The notes below the pieces were generated by a model, which was not told the DNA's origin, made no database searches, and saw only the letters and a list, made by a program, of their open reading frames with translations. The translations under genes were made by a program, and so were the position numbers. From contig CAJFCJ010000010.1 in the NCBI GenBank assembly GCA_904063045.1, positions 744,001 to 808,000 of the forward strand: a DNA stretch of 64,000 nt, in the 5' to 3' direction. The DNA is from Dimorphilus gyrociliatus (Eukaryota; Annelida; Polychaeta; Dinophilidae). Position 1 is the first letter of the stretch, and every line of letters starts with the position of its first letter. Below are positions 25,488 to 35,850 of the stretch, in pieces.

Positions 25488-27533
25488 CTTCACTTCCCTC
25501 ATCTCAATATATAAAAAAAACGGTACACATAATTAATGATATGCTGTTTTTTTAATTACTCTTTCCAGATTCTTGGTTTTTTCTACTCAAGAGGATCTTT
25601 TCTTAATGTTTAAAAACATTTTAACACTTCAAGATTTTTTCATATCTTTCAATAGAAATTGAAAACTTTATTAATTAAATTTAGGAAATCTTTTGTTCAA
25701 ATTGTAGTTAAACTACACATATAGCCCTTCCTTACGTGCAAAGGATGCAGTACTATTTAAGGGGCTAGGTAGACAGACACATTATTTGTACTTGAATATT
25801 ATTTTTAAATAGTGCGCTGAATTAGGAAATTTTACATGTTATCTTTATTCTCTTTTTTATCATTTGTTTTGTCTACATTCCGAAAATATTTTCCCTTTTT
25901 AGCTCATTTGACTGATATTCAATAAACTTGTACTAATATATAAGAAACCCTTCCAAACAACTCCTAAACTGCTATTGTCACACTTGACTGAAGGATTTAT
26001 TTACCAGCTCCAAGGTAAACTTCAATCATTAATGAAAACTTATGACTTACCTGACTTCTTAAGATCTCTTTTTCTTGGAGTTGAGGATATAGCAACTTGG
26101 TTATTTTAATAAAATTTGCAATTGAAATTAATATGGAAAATAGCAAGCATTCCAATGGTTTTCACTAGTATCCTACAACGAATACTTTTGCTTTACATCA
26201 TATATTTTACTTGATTAATGCTGAATATCAGGAAAGATGTTAGAGATTGTATTCGATCAAAAAAAATTGAATTTTTCCCCCTCTATTTCTTAAGGTTAAG
26301 TTAAAGGTTATGCTTCTAACCTTTTCTGCATCAGCTAAAATATTATTCTCTCTACTTTGACAAAGGAAAAGAAAGAGAAAAATATATAATATCCAAAAAT
26401 AGTCACTCTTAGTGTTTTCTTACGTAAATGTTACAATTAAAAAAAAGGGAGAATTAATTTGTTTTTGAAAGAAAAAATCAATTCTTAATTACTTATCTTT
26501 CGACCCATTTGTGTGATTATACTACTGAGTAAACAATATTACCTTTTCTAATTATGAAATAAACACCACACGTATATCTTATATCACTACTACTTTATCT
26601 ATACATAATCTTTTTTGTTAGTATTCATATAGTATAGTACATAGTCAATTGTTAATTTTTTATGTTTCCTTTTTTCATATAAAATAAAAGGTCTTTGTGA
26701 AATAAGAATCATTAATGGAATAATAAAATGTCGCACCAATTTTTTTAAGCATCATATGTGATGCATTCATTGAGAAGTTTTTAATATGAAAGAACTAATA
26801 GGAAGTTAAAAGATAAAGGGAGTTATAAAGATGTTAGTAAATACTTTAAGGACTAGTAAGAGGAAAAGAGATTTAGATAGATATAGAATGGTAAAGTGTT
26901 GGAGAATAAAAAGAGAATGAGAGAGGGAGAGAATGCGTGTATTAAATAAGACTGAGAAAAAGAAAGAAACATGTTACCATACTCTGTATATAGTTATTGA
27001 TCGAAAGTTTTCTTATATGACTGCTGTACTTATTGTATCGTCTGACCTTTGTCTTATCCTTATCTCCTCTGTTGAATCTTTTCCCAAAGAAAGTTCTTTG
27101 TCATTAAAAGAGGAGTAAAACTAATACAATCAGTAATATAAAAGAGAGGGAGGAAATGAAATTAAAATTTAAAAAAAAAGAGCCTAAATTCTTACATTCT
27201 ACTCAGTTTTCACGTCTCTCCAATGGCTTCTATACTGCATATATTTTTACACTGCAATTCATTAGTGACAACAATTTAAAGAAGGGTACGATGAGACCAA
27301 GCAAAGGTCGTGATAGATATTTTTACTTCACCTAAAAGAAATAAGTTGGACGTCTTTAAAGATTGACTCAAATAATAAGGAAAAACATTTGGAAAATCCC
27401 CAAGATGAATAATATAAGAAGAAAGCATTCGTGAAACTTATAAGATTATGAAGACATGCTTCTACATTTTTCGTGATACTCATCTTTATCTTAGATACTT
27501 CTGCTACTAAAACATGTCCAAGCCTTATCCAGT
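25488..27533. other. Intergenic, no gene seen
   Basis: This separates two plus-strand GPCR genes. A polyadenylation-like AATAAA occurs at about 25920 (CAATAAACTTG). A GA-rich patch lies at about 26850-26935. No transposase or exon signal was found. Confidence 0.5.
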
Positions 27534-27539
27534 CACGTG
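27534..27539. promoter_or_regulatory. Palindromic E-box upstream of divergent GPCR
   Basis: GTCACGTGA about 165 bp before the start codon at 27703; the same core and left flank as the E-box before the TMEM151-like gene. Confidence 0.3.
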
Positions 27540-27702
27540 ATTCTCGTCATGGACAATCATTGACGAATACTAATAAATATTCTCATTACATGTTATCAAC
27601 ATGATATGTTAATGACAGAGGTTAGTATTTATAAGTAAATGGGAAAATTTCTTCATATTGGTTTCTTAGTTTGGTGATTAATTGACATTTTTTGACCGGA
27701 TT

Positions 27703-28554
27703 ATGGATAAGAAATGGCTGGTTAGCAATACAATAGGAATAATTTTCATTATTTTAATCACAACCTTTATTATAATTGGCTCTATTGGCAATTCTATGAT
27801 AATTATTATATATTGGAAGCGACCTAGATCTAGTTCGCAATTCTTAATCCTAATCCTTGGATTATCAGATTTAACATCATGCCTATTGCTGATGCCTCTT
27901 TCTATAGTCTACGTTACGAATAGTTTATCACAGATATTTAGAATCTATGTTTTTGACAGTGCTTTGCATCTTGTTCTAATATTTAATATATTGGTATTCA
28001 TTGTAATAGCTTTTGATAGATATTTCGCATTGGCTAAGCCGTTTTCAACGATTCTAAGCTATAAAGTTGCGAAGAAATTTTTGTTTTACGGTCTATTTAT
28101 AGCTGTAGTGTCCGCCTCATTATTTAAATATTTAAGAATCAAGCATGAATTTGCATATCAAGTAACAGTTTTAACTTCTTTCCTTGCGCTAACTTTAATA
28201 TTAACAATTATCTACGTACTTGCATTTGTAAGTGTTACAATTAACCTAAATAGAATAAGGAGGAAAAGAGTTGTCGATGTCGATTCAAATGGGCCCAATA
28301 TAATAACTAAAAGGTGTAGAAACAATTCAAAGAATATTGTAGAAGCCGTTAAAACTGCTAAAATGCTTTTTTTTGTAACATACTTATTTATTGTTGTTTA
28401 TATACCATTTGTTATATTAGAAACATTGCCTATAAATATAAAAGAGGCTTTACAGTTTACATATTTTATAAATAATATTTCTAATATATTTATTTATTTG
28501 ATGTTTAGTCATACTTTTCGCCAAGAATGTAAAAAACTATGTCAAAATGTCTAA
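27703..28554 (+). CDS. Short divergent orphan GPCR (class A)
   Basis: 283 residues from the first ATG (27703); the frame is open further left but without an ATG, and an acceptor-like TTTCTTAG lies at about 27669. Seven hydrophobic segments: SIGNS in TM1, LGLSDLTS in TM2, FDRYFALAKPF closing TM3 (a good DRY), a basic third loop (RIRRKR, KRCR), and TM7 NIFIYLMFSHTFRQ. Unusual points: neither the TM3 nor the ECL2 cysteine of the conserved disulfide is present, there is no TM4 Trp, no TM5 Pro, TM6 has VYIP instead of CWxP, and NPxxY has become NIFIY. Loops are short and the C tail is about 10 residues. This fits lineage-specific orphan amine/peptide-like receptors. The stop TAA lies 227 bp from the stop of the convergent DEG/ENaC gene. 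Ligand unknown. Confidence 0.75.
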   Translation: MDKKWLVSNTIGIIFIILITTFIIIGSIGNSMIIIIYWKRPRSSSQFLILILGLSDLTSCLLLMPLSIVYVTNSLSQIFRIYVFDSALHLVLIFNILVFIVIAFDRYFALAKPFSTILSYKVAKKFLFYGLFIAVVSASLFKYLRIKHEFAYQVTVLTSFLALTLILTIIYVLAFVSVTINLNRIRRKRVVDVDSNGPNIITKRCRNNSKNIVEAVKTAKMLFFVTYLFIVVYIPFVILETLPINIKEALQFTYFINNISNIFIYLMFSHTFRQECKKLCQNV

Positions 28555-28704
28555 ATGTTATAAGTATCAAATTTTGGTTTGTTTCTTATCGTTCTGTGTT
28601 ATCTTATCTTATCGTTAATTAACTAATTAACAAATTGATTATATTATTTAAACATTTTTAGATAAAAACTCTTTTTTGACCTATTTTACATTGATTTGTA
28701 TTGT

Positions 28705-28710
28705 TTTATT
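28705..28710 (-). terminator. Polyadenylation signal of DEG/ENaC gene
   Basis: AATAAA on the minus strand, 72 nt beyond the channel's stop codon and inside the 227-bp convergent gap. Confidence 0.45.
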
Positions 28711-28781
28711 GCTTAGTGATACACATTTCATTTCTCCATCCTCTCTTAACAAGTTAAATGAGCCATTAACATTTTCTCATC

Positions 28782-30533
28782 TTATGTTGACTTGGATGTT
28801 GGTGTCCCCAGAGACTCAGATATTGAAACAACCAAAAAATCCAGAAATTCAAATAGTGTTAAGAAAGTTGAGCCTAGTATTAGACCAAATGCACCTCCGA
28901 CGTCGGACATTAAGGCTAACCAAGAGTAGGCTATCTTTTCTTTCAATTCTCTTGTGATCATTGTTGAAAAATATATGTTTAGTTGAATAAAATTGCCTTC
29001 GAGTGTTGTTTTAGTATAATGAGTTGCATTAGTTATCAGACGTTTAAAAAAATCACTAAAAATTGAATATGATGTTGATGCATCATATTTGATAAATTGA
29101 CATTGAGTTGGGCATTGACAAGATTTGAAAATCTCTTTTGCGTAATATAAATCTGATTGTACTTTATTGCAAGGTAAATTTAAAGGAGAGCATACTGGAA
29201 CAGAATCATCAACTGAAAATATAAGTATAAAGAGGAGTATAGTATAAAGGTATTACTCTTTCAATTCTCCTCTACTTACCAAGCATCTCTTCCCCTTTAC
29301 AGCCACATTGCTTAACTACATACTTTGACAAACATTTATTCATGCAGGCTGATTGTCTATAGCTGTTATCTTCATTACAGTCACCGTATGGTTTGGACAG
29401 CAATGTTGTTGCTTCTCTCTGTATTCTTATCACAAAATCATTACCAGGTGATAACTTTATACCATTCTCAAGCATCTCAGGAGTGTCTTCTGGGTCATGC
29501 AATAAAACCTTGAAAAGTTGAAGAAATTACAGAAGAGAAGTTTAATAATCGGAAATATTAAAATATCAAAGAAAATAAAAGTTTACCCTAAAGCCAGCAG
29601 ATGGCGCGTTTGCTAAAGTGTATTCTTCTTGCATGACATTTAAAGTTAAGGTCAAAGCATTTCTATCACCCGCAGCTCGAACAATAAAATTCTTACTTCC
29701 TAGTATATAATAAGAGTCAAAAAAACTATTTATCTGATGAAAATATTCAAAGAATTAGTACTTGAGTTAAACTGGAAGCAATATCCCATGTTAGTAGCAA
29801 CTGTAATGAAATCACTTGCAGAACATTTCTTCAAATTGAAGTAGCACTAATCATAGCATATAAGAATTTTAAATTAATATAGATGTTTATATATATAAAG
29901 ATATATAATAATAATAATTAAAATTAGTACAGAGACTATCGCATCTTTTCCTGGTTGAGCTGCTTCCCGATACTTTTCACCCCAATCGAAAATCGTATTA
30001 TTGGAAAGTGTGCCATTGGTATCAGAGACTGTAGTGTTAATTTTTAAGTCCGGATGAGGAGGCCATAAGGTGTACAAACTATCAGCGATGCCTTGACCTG
30101 CTAATAAAAAAATTTATCAAGCAGCAGTCATTTCAAAGTATTTACCTTCGGCTGCCACCAGCGATTTCATCATTCGATTTTCATTACAGATGGTGACTGT
30201 TGGAAATCTTAGAAATTTGTCATGTCTATATCTAATTCTGGTTGTTGTGTCATATTTAATATAATAACTTATTCTTTCTTGTAATTGATATATCATAAAT
30301 CCAACTCCAAAGAGAATTAATGTTATCCAGAAGCATCGTCGAGTCAGAGACGCAGTTTGCATTAAAGTATATTTTATACCTATGACACTTATTTCTTGAA
30401 GAAATTTAACAATACGAACAGACCAATAGAAATTTTTCTTTATATCTTTCTTTTTTGATTCTTCTCTTCTATTGTCCATATTTATTTGTTCAACATCTCC
30501 AACTTTGTTTACTGATATAATTTTTTTAGGCAT
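28782..30533 (-). CDS. DEG/ENaC sodium channel subunit (six exons, complete)
   Basis: Exons on the minus strand: 30146-30533, 29931-30100, 29762-29846, 29587-29699, 29280-29508, 28782-29212. All joins keep phase; 1416 nt, 471 residues. Landmarks in order: TM1 (about 66-83), FPTVTICN (110-117) just outside TM1, DAIVSCYFN with CSASDF, GYCFQFNS, the HDPEDTPEM...PG segment, YGDCNE followed by paired cysteines (ACMNKCLSK, QCGCKG), CQCPTQCQFIKY, then SDVGGAFGLILGS and LTLFEFLDF in TM2. These trimeric channels conduct Na+ across the plasma membrane and are gated by protons, peptides or force; a FaNaC/MGIC-like peptide-gated role is possible but not shown. Oddities: the N-terminal gating motif HG reads IG (residues 51-52), the G-x-S selectivity filter reads GST, and the ectodomain is short. 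The C tail is only about 20 residues. The gene converges on the GPCR ending at 28554. Confidence 0.92.
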
Positions 30534-30612
30534 TTTATTAATCCTTCTTTACAACTTAATTTTGTAAATTTGAACACAATATAGCTTGTATATATCTATA
30601 CATATATATATG

Positions 30613-30670
<58 letters not shown>

Positions 30671-32589
30671 TGTATATATTAGCTATATGTCAAAAAAAAG
30701 TTACATGTTTAACATATTGAAACTCTTTAGTGGTGTTCTCTCAAGACGTTTAAAACTTATTCAATCCTAAGGCAGTATCCACTTGTCAAACACAATGATA
30801 ATTATACAAAGAGCTCCACTATATATGTTCTTGTGAAAAAAATCTATTATTTTGTAGCATAAACATTGTAAAATCCTTTGTTTCTGTGCATTATGATATA
30901 TAAAATATTCATATCTGGCTTTTAAGTCATTGCCTATTTTTTTTATTTGCAAATTTTTCCCTCTTATTTAGTATAATAAATATTGGTGGAAAGAAAAACT
31001 AATTATTTCCATTAGCTGCTACTAGCTTAGCCTTTAATATGTTTATTAATAAATATGTTCTTCTACTGTTTTCTAACGATTTATTTCCTCCTCTTTATAT
31101 CTTTGTTTCCTATTATTCACTCTCTCTCTCTCGCTCTCTCTCTCCTTCTGTGCGGCACTAAGGTTAAAACATTTTTTTTACATGTTTTATAATATAATTG
31201 TATTAATTCTTTATTTACTCTATAAAAGTTACAATTTTTAATCTCTCTCAGTTTATTCTACTAAACGGTAATGTTTTCTTGTCGTTATTTTACTAATGAA
31301 AAAGGCCAATAAATTATCTAAATTAACTATTCATTTATTAAAGAATTTATTCCCTTATTCATATAAACATTTATTATATATTTTTACTTTTGAATATAAC
31401 ATAAATTTTTCAAAGAATGAATAAACATATGCAAAGTATTTTTTTATATTTATACCATTTTTTTCTTTACTTTTCACCAACTTGAACAGCTTTGGAATAA
31501 AAATAGATAATTCATACATTTCCTCAATTAATGACATACAAGTTGACGTTATACTATAAAGAAAGCTATTCTCTACAAGCATACCATATGAAAACTAAAG
31601 AAATAACTTCATTAACTATATGCTAAATGACTAACAATAGGAATACAAATATAGTATAAAAAAGAAATATTGAAAGTATAACAATATACTACAACTATAA
31701 AGAATGATGCTATATATTTATATATCTTGTATAGTATCATTATTAAGTTTAAACCAATATCCTATTAATTTATTCTAATTCGATTTCCTGTAAGTTCTAC
31801 ATTACTGAAGAAACAGTCAAGTCAAGTATGAAACTCTTTTTATTTATCCCAGGTTAAGTCAAATTAAATAATAGTAGAATTATAAATAAAACATATTGTA
31901 ATTCTGTTAAAGACATGTTTAATTATTTACTTGAAAGAAACATTTAAGAGGTAAGATTGAGGAGCGCTGAGAAAAGAAAAAATCTCCATACAGCAAGGGA
32001 ATATACTAAAGAAGAATGTCAGGAAATTTAAGTAAATTAATACAATTAGCTACTGTTTGAGGAATGTGAAATAATGAAAATTCAGAATAATTACTAAATC
32101 AGAGAGTTGAGGGGAAGCTGTCAGAAATTTTATTCAATTAAGCACTGCTAAGCATAGCGTGACTGGTAAATTATTCTACTTTATCGGAATCATTCAGAAA
32201 ATGTCCCCTTTATCTTAAGTAGTAATTTAAAAGTGTTTCTCAACAGAATATTATAAATCTTTCAAAGCTCAACTACATTTATATGCAAAACTAGTACTTA
32301 TAAACTTCATATGATTTATATATGGTTTATCTATCGAAATGACCATTTTGATAAAATAATATATAAAAAGTCAATGTGTTTTTCTTACTGAGAGTAACAT
32401 TATTACATATAAATACTATGAATGTGAATATAAAGATACTGTTTAAACGTTTATGATGAATGTTAAAAATATTCTAACAATGTACTACTAAGTACACAAA
32501 TAATTGCATATAAAGATAAATATCTGTAGGCAAGAACTATTTAACTAATACTAGAAATCGAGGGAATAGCTTTAACTGCTAGAATTTCA
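30534..32589. other. AT-rich upstream region of DEG/ENaC gene
   Basis: No exon is supported. It holds the long (TA)n array at 30594-30667, a CT tract at 31117-31143, and otherwise unstructured AT-rich sequence. Confidence 0.5.
30594..30667. repeat. (TA)n/(ATAC) microsatellite
   Basis: About 70 bp of almost pure alternating AT with TGTA/TACA interruptions at the left, 60-130 bp upstream of the DEG/ENaC start codon. It can extrude as a cruciform. Confidence 0.9.
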
Positions 32590-33190
32590 CTCATATTCTG
32601 CTATCCATGGTATGAGGCTGTTTTTACAAACCTAACATGAAAAAATCGAGAAAATGTGATGTGTGGAGTCTTGGGAAGTTGTTTCATTCCATGATATCAT
32701 CTCTTCAATACATAATCAAGATTATCTGTATAAATTTGGTAAATAAATTGAAAAAATTTTACAATTGCTCAATTAAGAGACCTCAGTATGAAGAATTCAA
32801 TAAGAGAAGATAGAGATTGGATAGCGAATTTACCTTTTCTTCATGAAGCTGTGTTTCAAAAATGAAAAAAATTACACAAAAAACTACATTTAGATTTTTT
32901 GGAATAGGAAAGGAAGAAACTGTAATAGGAAAGTAAGTCTTTTAGCAAAATAATACTTGTAATACAAAGCTAAGACAGCGAAATACTTTATGGACAAAAC
33001 TAATCCAAAGCCATTACCCAGACCACCTTATTTTCTAGACTTATCTCCAATATAAAATTTGTGGCATTTGTGGTTAGAAAATTACTATGCAACTGTTGCT
33101 ACTTTTCAACTAAGGCCAAATAATGGACAAGAATTCAAGAGGAAGAAACGTTGAAGAGGTGAACTTTCAAAATACCTAAGTAGTCATTTA
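32590..33190 (+). mobile_element. Degenerate Tc1-like transposase relic (DD34E type)
   Basis: Fragments of a Tc1/mariner transposase are readable in order with frame changes: LSMV-stop-GCF at 32598-32622 (family VMVWGCF, Trp codon now TGA); VF-stop-QNNTCNT at 32937-32970 (family VFQQDNAPCHT, Gln now TAG and the catalytic Asp now Asn); AKTAKYFMDKTNPK then RPPYFLDLSPI-stop-NLW at 32969-33064 (family WPAQSPDLNPIENLW). The catalytic Glu codon is TAA at 33053-33055. With the second Asp and the Glu both lost the element cannot transpose. Terminal inverted repeats were not identified. Confidence 0.7.
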
Positions 33191-33793
33191 CCTATTTCAT
33201 TTAATACTACTGTATTACTACCATATGATAGCCTTCAATTCCTATATACAGTATATATACAGTAGATATAGATATATTAGTACATGTATAATCTTCATGT
33301 CTTCACAAATAATGCCCTGAAGAGAACAGATGCTAATTTATGAGGTCTAAAAATAAACGAAACCCGAGGACAAAAGAAAAAAGATTGATGGTAAATTAGC
33401 TTTAAATAAAGTTTATATAAATATTCAGCCGTAAAGTTTTTTAAAAGCCATGCAGTAGACATGTCGTAACTTTTAAAATGTTTCAATACGGAAAATGAAA
33501 ATACCTTGTTGAAAACTGCTTTTATTTTTATACGATTGAGTATACAGTTTTCAATAAATCGTTGCCTCAATGAAACTCTTTCGATAAAAACTTTCTACCT
33601 ATTTCTTTGTTTCCCGCTTGTTATTTCCTCTTATATTTCTATATATCGTTTTTTATACCTTTTAGTTAATGAGCAGAAAAACGCCTATATGATTTACCAG
33701 TGCTGCCACCCACACTTCAACACATCAATCAGTTGAAATGCTTCATATCATACATTTCAGCAGGATCAGTAACTATTCGGAAAAATCTGCGGA

Positions 33794-34792
33794 ATGAATA
33801 ACTCTACGGATTACTCTCGACTTTTAATGATGAAGGAGAATGTGAGAGAAATTTTACTGTGGAGTTTACCAGCAATCATATGTATTGGTTTTGTAGGAAA
33901 TACAATATCATTCATTGTTTTGGTCAGCAAAAGATTACGGTCAACTCCTGTTTATTTTTACTTGTCTCTATTGGCAATTTCTGACAATTTTGTGCTGTTT
34001 TTTAGCGCCTTTAAAACCTACATAAGAATTTTAACGGGGTTCGAAATGTTACACTGGGGGCTACCCAGTTGCATACTTCTTAACTTTTTTAATCAGCATT
34101 TTCAATATCTGTCTTCCTGGTTTTTAGTTTTGGTAACTTTTGATAGATGTATTGCAGTATGTGCCTCTTTAAAATCTAACATACTCTTAACAATAGGCAG
34201 AGCAAGAGTATTAGTTGTGATACTAAATCTTATTGTCTTTGTGTTGAATGCTCACCTGTTTGTCAATCTGGAATTGATTAGCAATGCTAATGCAACACAT
34301 TTCGCATGCCATACAAAACGGAACTGGTTTACTACTAAAATATCTCCAATTCTTAAGTTATGGACATACAGCTTAATTCCAATATTTTTGGTAATTTGTA
34401 TGAATACTGGAATAATGTATAAGCTGTTGAGGGGAACTGCCTTCAGAGAACTACGATCAAATGCTACACAACAACAAAGAAAGCGTAATGTTAAAGTTGT
34501 AATAATGCTACTTACCGTATCTTTATCGTGGATTATTTTAACGTGCCCCCTATCAATATGGCTTTTAGTGGCAGACAGGAATACAGCGAAAAATGAACAA
34601 TTAACTAAATCTTTTTGTTTTTTACTTATGTATACAAACCACGCAACTAACTTTATTTTCTACTGCTTGAATGGCAATAAGTTTAGGAAGGAATTAAAAC
34701 AAAAATTTAACTGTAAACGATATTCCTATGGACAGCAAACAGTTCATATTCCTATGAGAACCCTGTCTCACACTGGTAAGCCAGATTATTGA
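33794..34792 (+). CDS. Orphan class A GPCR, copy 1 of a paralogous pair
   Basis: An intronless coding exon of 332 residues; ATG at 33794 lies about 36 bp after a TTTCAG acceptor (33754-33759), implying a 5' UTR intron. The N terminus starts MNNSTDYS with an N-glycosylation sequon. TM1 has FVGNT, TM2 LSLLAISD, a TM3 Cys (SCILL), ECL2 Cys (FACH), TM3 end TFDRC (DRY changed to DRC), TM5 YSLIP, TM6 TCPLS, TM7 HATNFIFYCLNGNKFR (NPxxY changed to NFIFY). The 18 residues AVCASLKSNILLTIGRAR after DRC are identical to or near-identical with the copy at 42823-43773. The family is of the spiralian peptide-type orphan kind; the ligand is unknown. The C tail of about 40 residues is Lys/Arg-rich and differs from the paralog. 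Confidence 0.88.
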   Translation: MNNSTDYSRLLMMKENVREILLWSLPAIICIGFVGNTISFIVLVSKRLRSTPVYFYLSLLAISDNFVLFFSAFKTYIRILTGFEMLHWGLPSCILLNFFNQHFQYLSSWFLVLVTFDRCIAVCASLKSNILLTIGRARVLVVILNLIVFVLNAHLFVNLELISNANATHFACHTKRNWFTTKISPILKLWTYSLIPIFLVICMNTGIMYKLLRGTAFRELRSNATQQQRKRNVKVVIMLLTVSLSWIILTCPLSIWLLVADRNTAKNEQLTKSFCFLLMYTNHATNFIFYCLNGNKFRKELKQKFNCKRYSYGQQTVHIPMRTLSHTGKPDY

Positions 34793-35399
34793 ACTATTAC
34801 AAACTGCTCTTGTCTTATTAATGCAATCATTCATATGAATTATCTTTTTTACTACTAAACTTTCCAGCCAGCGTGTACAACTCTTTCTTGTGTTCACTTA
34901 TATCAATGGAAGTTGGATGAACAATAAAAGACATCAAGAATATTTATATATAGAAGAGAGTATTATACTTTTTTATAATTAATTTAAGTATGGGTACTTT
35001 ATTCTCCATCAAATTTTTTATTGAATATGCATACACAGTTTATTTAACTTCTTGACAGACCAGTTTTCTAAACAAAGTTTTACAGAGATTTCTATAGTAC
35101 AGAGATAGAGTTATTGTTTAGTGCAGCAGCTTAATTACTATTGAATGCTTTCCACTAAATAATGTTATCTCTATGGTAAATACATTTTCTTGAATAAAAA
35201 CATAATTGCATACAAAATGACGAACAATTATAAAAATACTAGAATTTTGCGTGTAATTCTTGTCACTGTAAAATTAGTAAGAGGTAAATAAGAAATAAGA
35301 GATTTTATACATCACACTTAACCGTCAATAATTTTGAAGAAAATTTGACAAATTATGCAAGAAAAGATGGATTTAACTAAGCCAATTTAAAAATCTATT

Positions 35400-35850
35400 A
35401 GATTCATCTGGAACTGCTACAACAATTAGAATTATTTTAAGAGGAAAATCAAGAAAGTAGAAATCACGCTTGGATGATTAATAGGCAAATTCAACTAAAG
35501 AGGACCATTGATAAGACAATTTTGTTATTGATTGTCCAGTTTATAACTGGCAGAATATCACATAAGGGAGAATAATTTTCTGTTAGAGGCTTTCTAAAAG
35601 AGGCAGTATGACAACGGAGGTTTTAAAACAAACAATCCCTTAAGATTTAAGAGTCTTATGTCTAAGCTGGAAAGTTACTGAAAGTTTAGTTATAGGAAAA
35701 TAGACAATTTGACAAGGCGTAAGAATTTGAAAATTGTTATCATTGAAGAATGGAGAAAAAGGAACTAAATCTTATTAATAATTTTATTAGATCTCTCATA
35801 AAAGACTTATAGTTTTATGTCCAAATAAGGAAAAAGAAGAAATAGCAAAT
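35400..35850 (+). mobile_element. Probable internally deleted Tc1-like relic
   Basis: One frame from about 35470 reads an N-terminal HTH-like segment (AWMINRQIQLKRTIDKT, then FSVRGFLKEAV at 35576-35608, family VS-x-TVRRRLKEAGL) interrupted by stops at the end of each block. About 130 bp later a segment like the transposase C terminus (LKIVIIEEWRK, about 35727-35760) appears in another frame. The catalytic middle is missing, so this looks like a deletion derivative. Similarity is weak. Confidence 0.4.
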
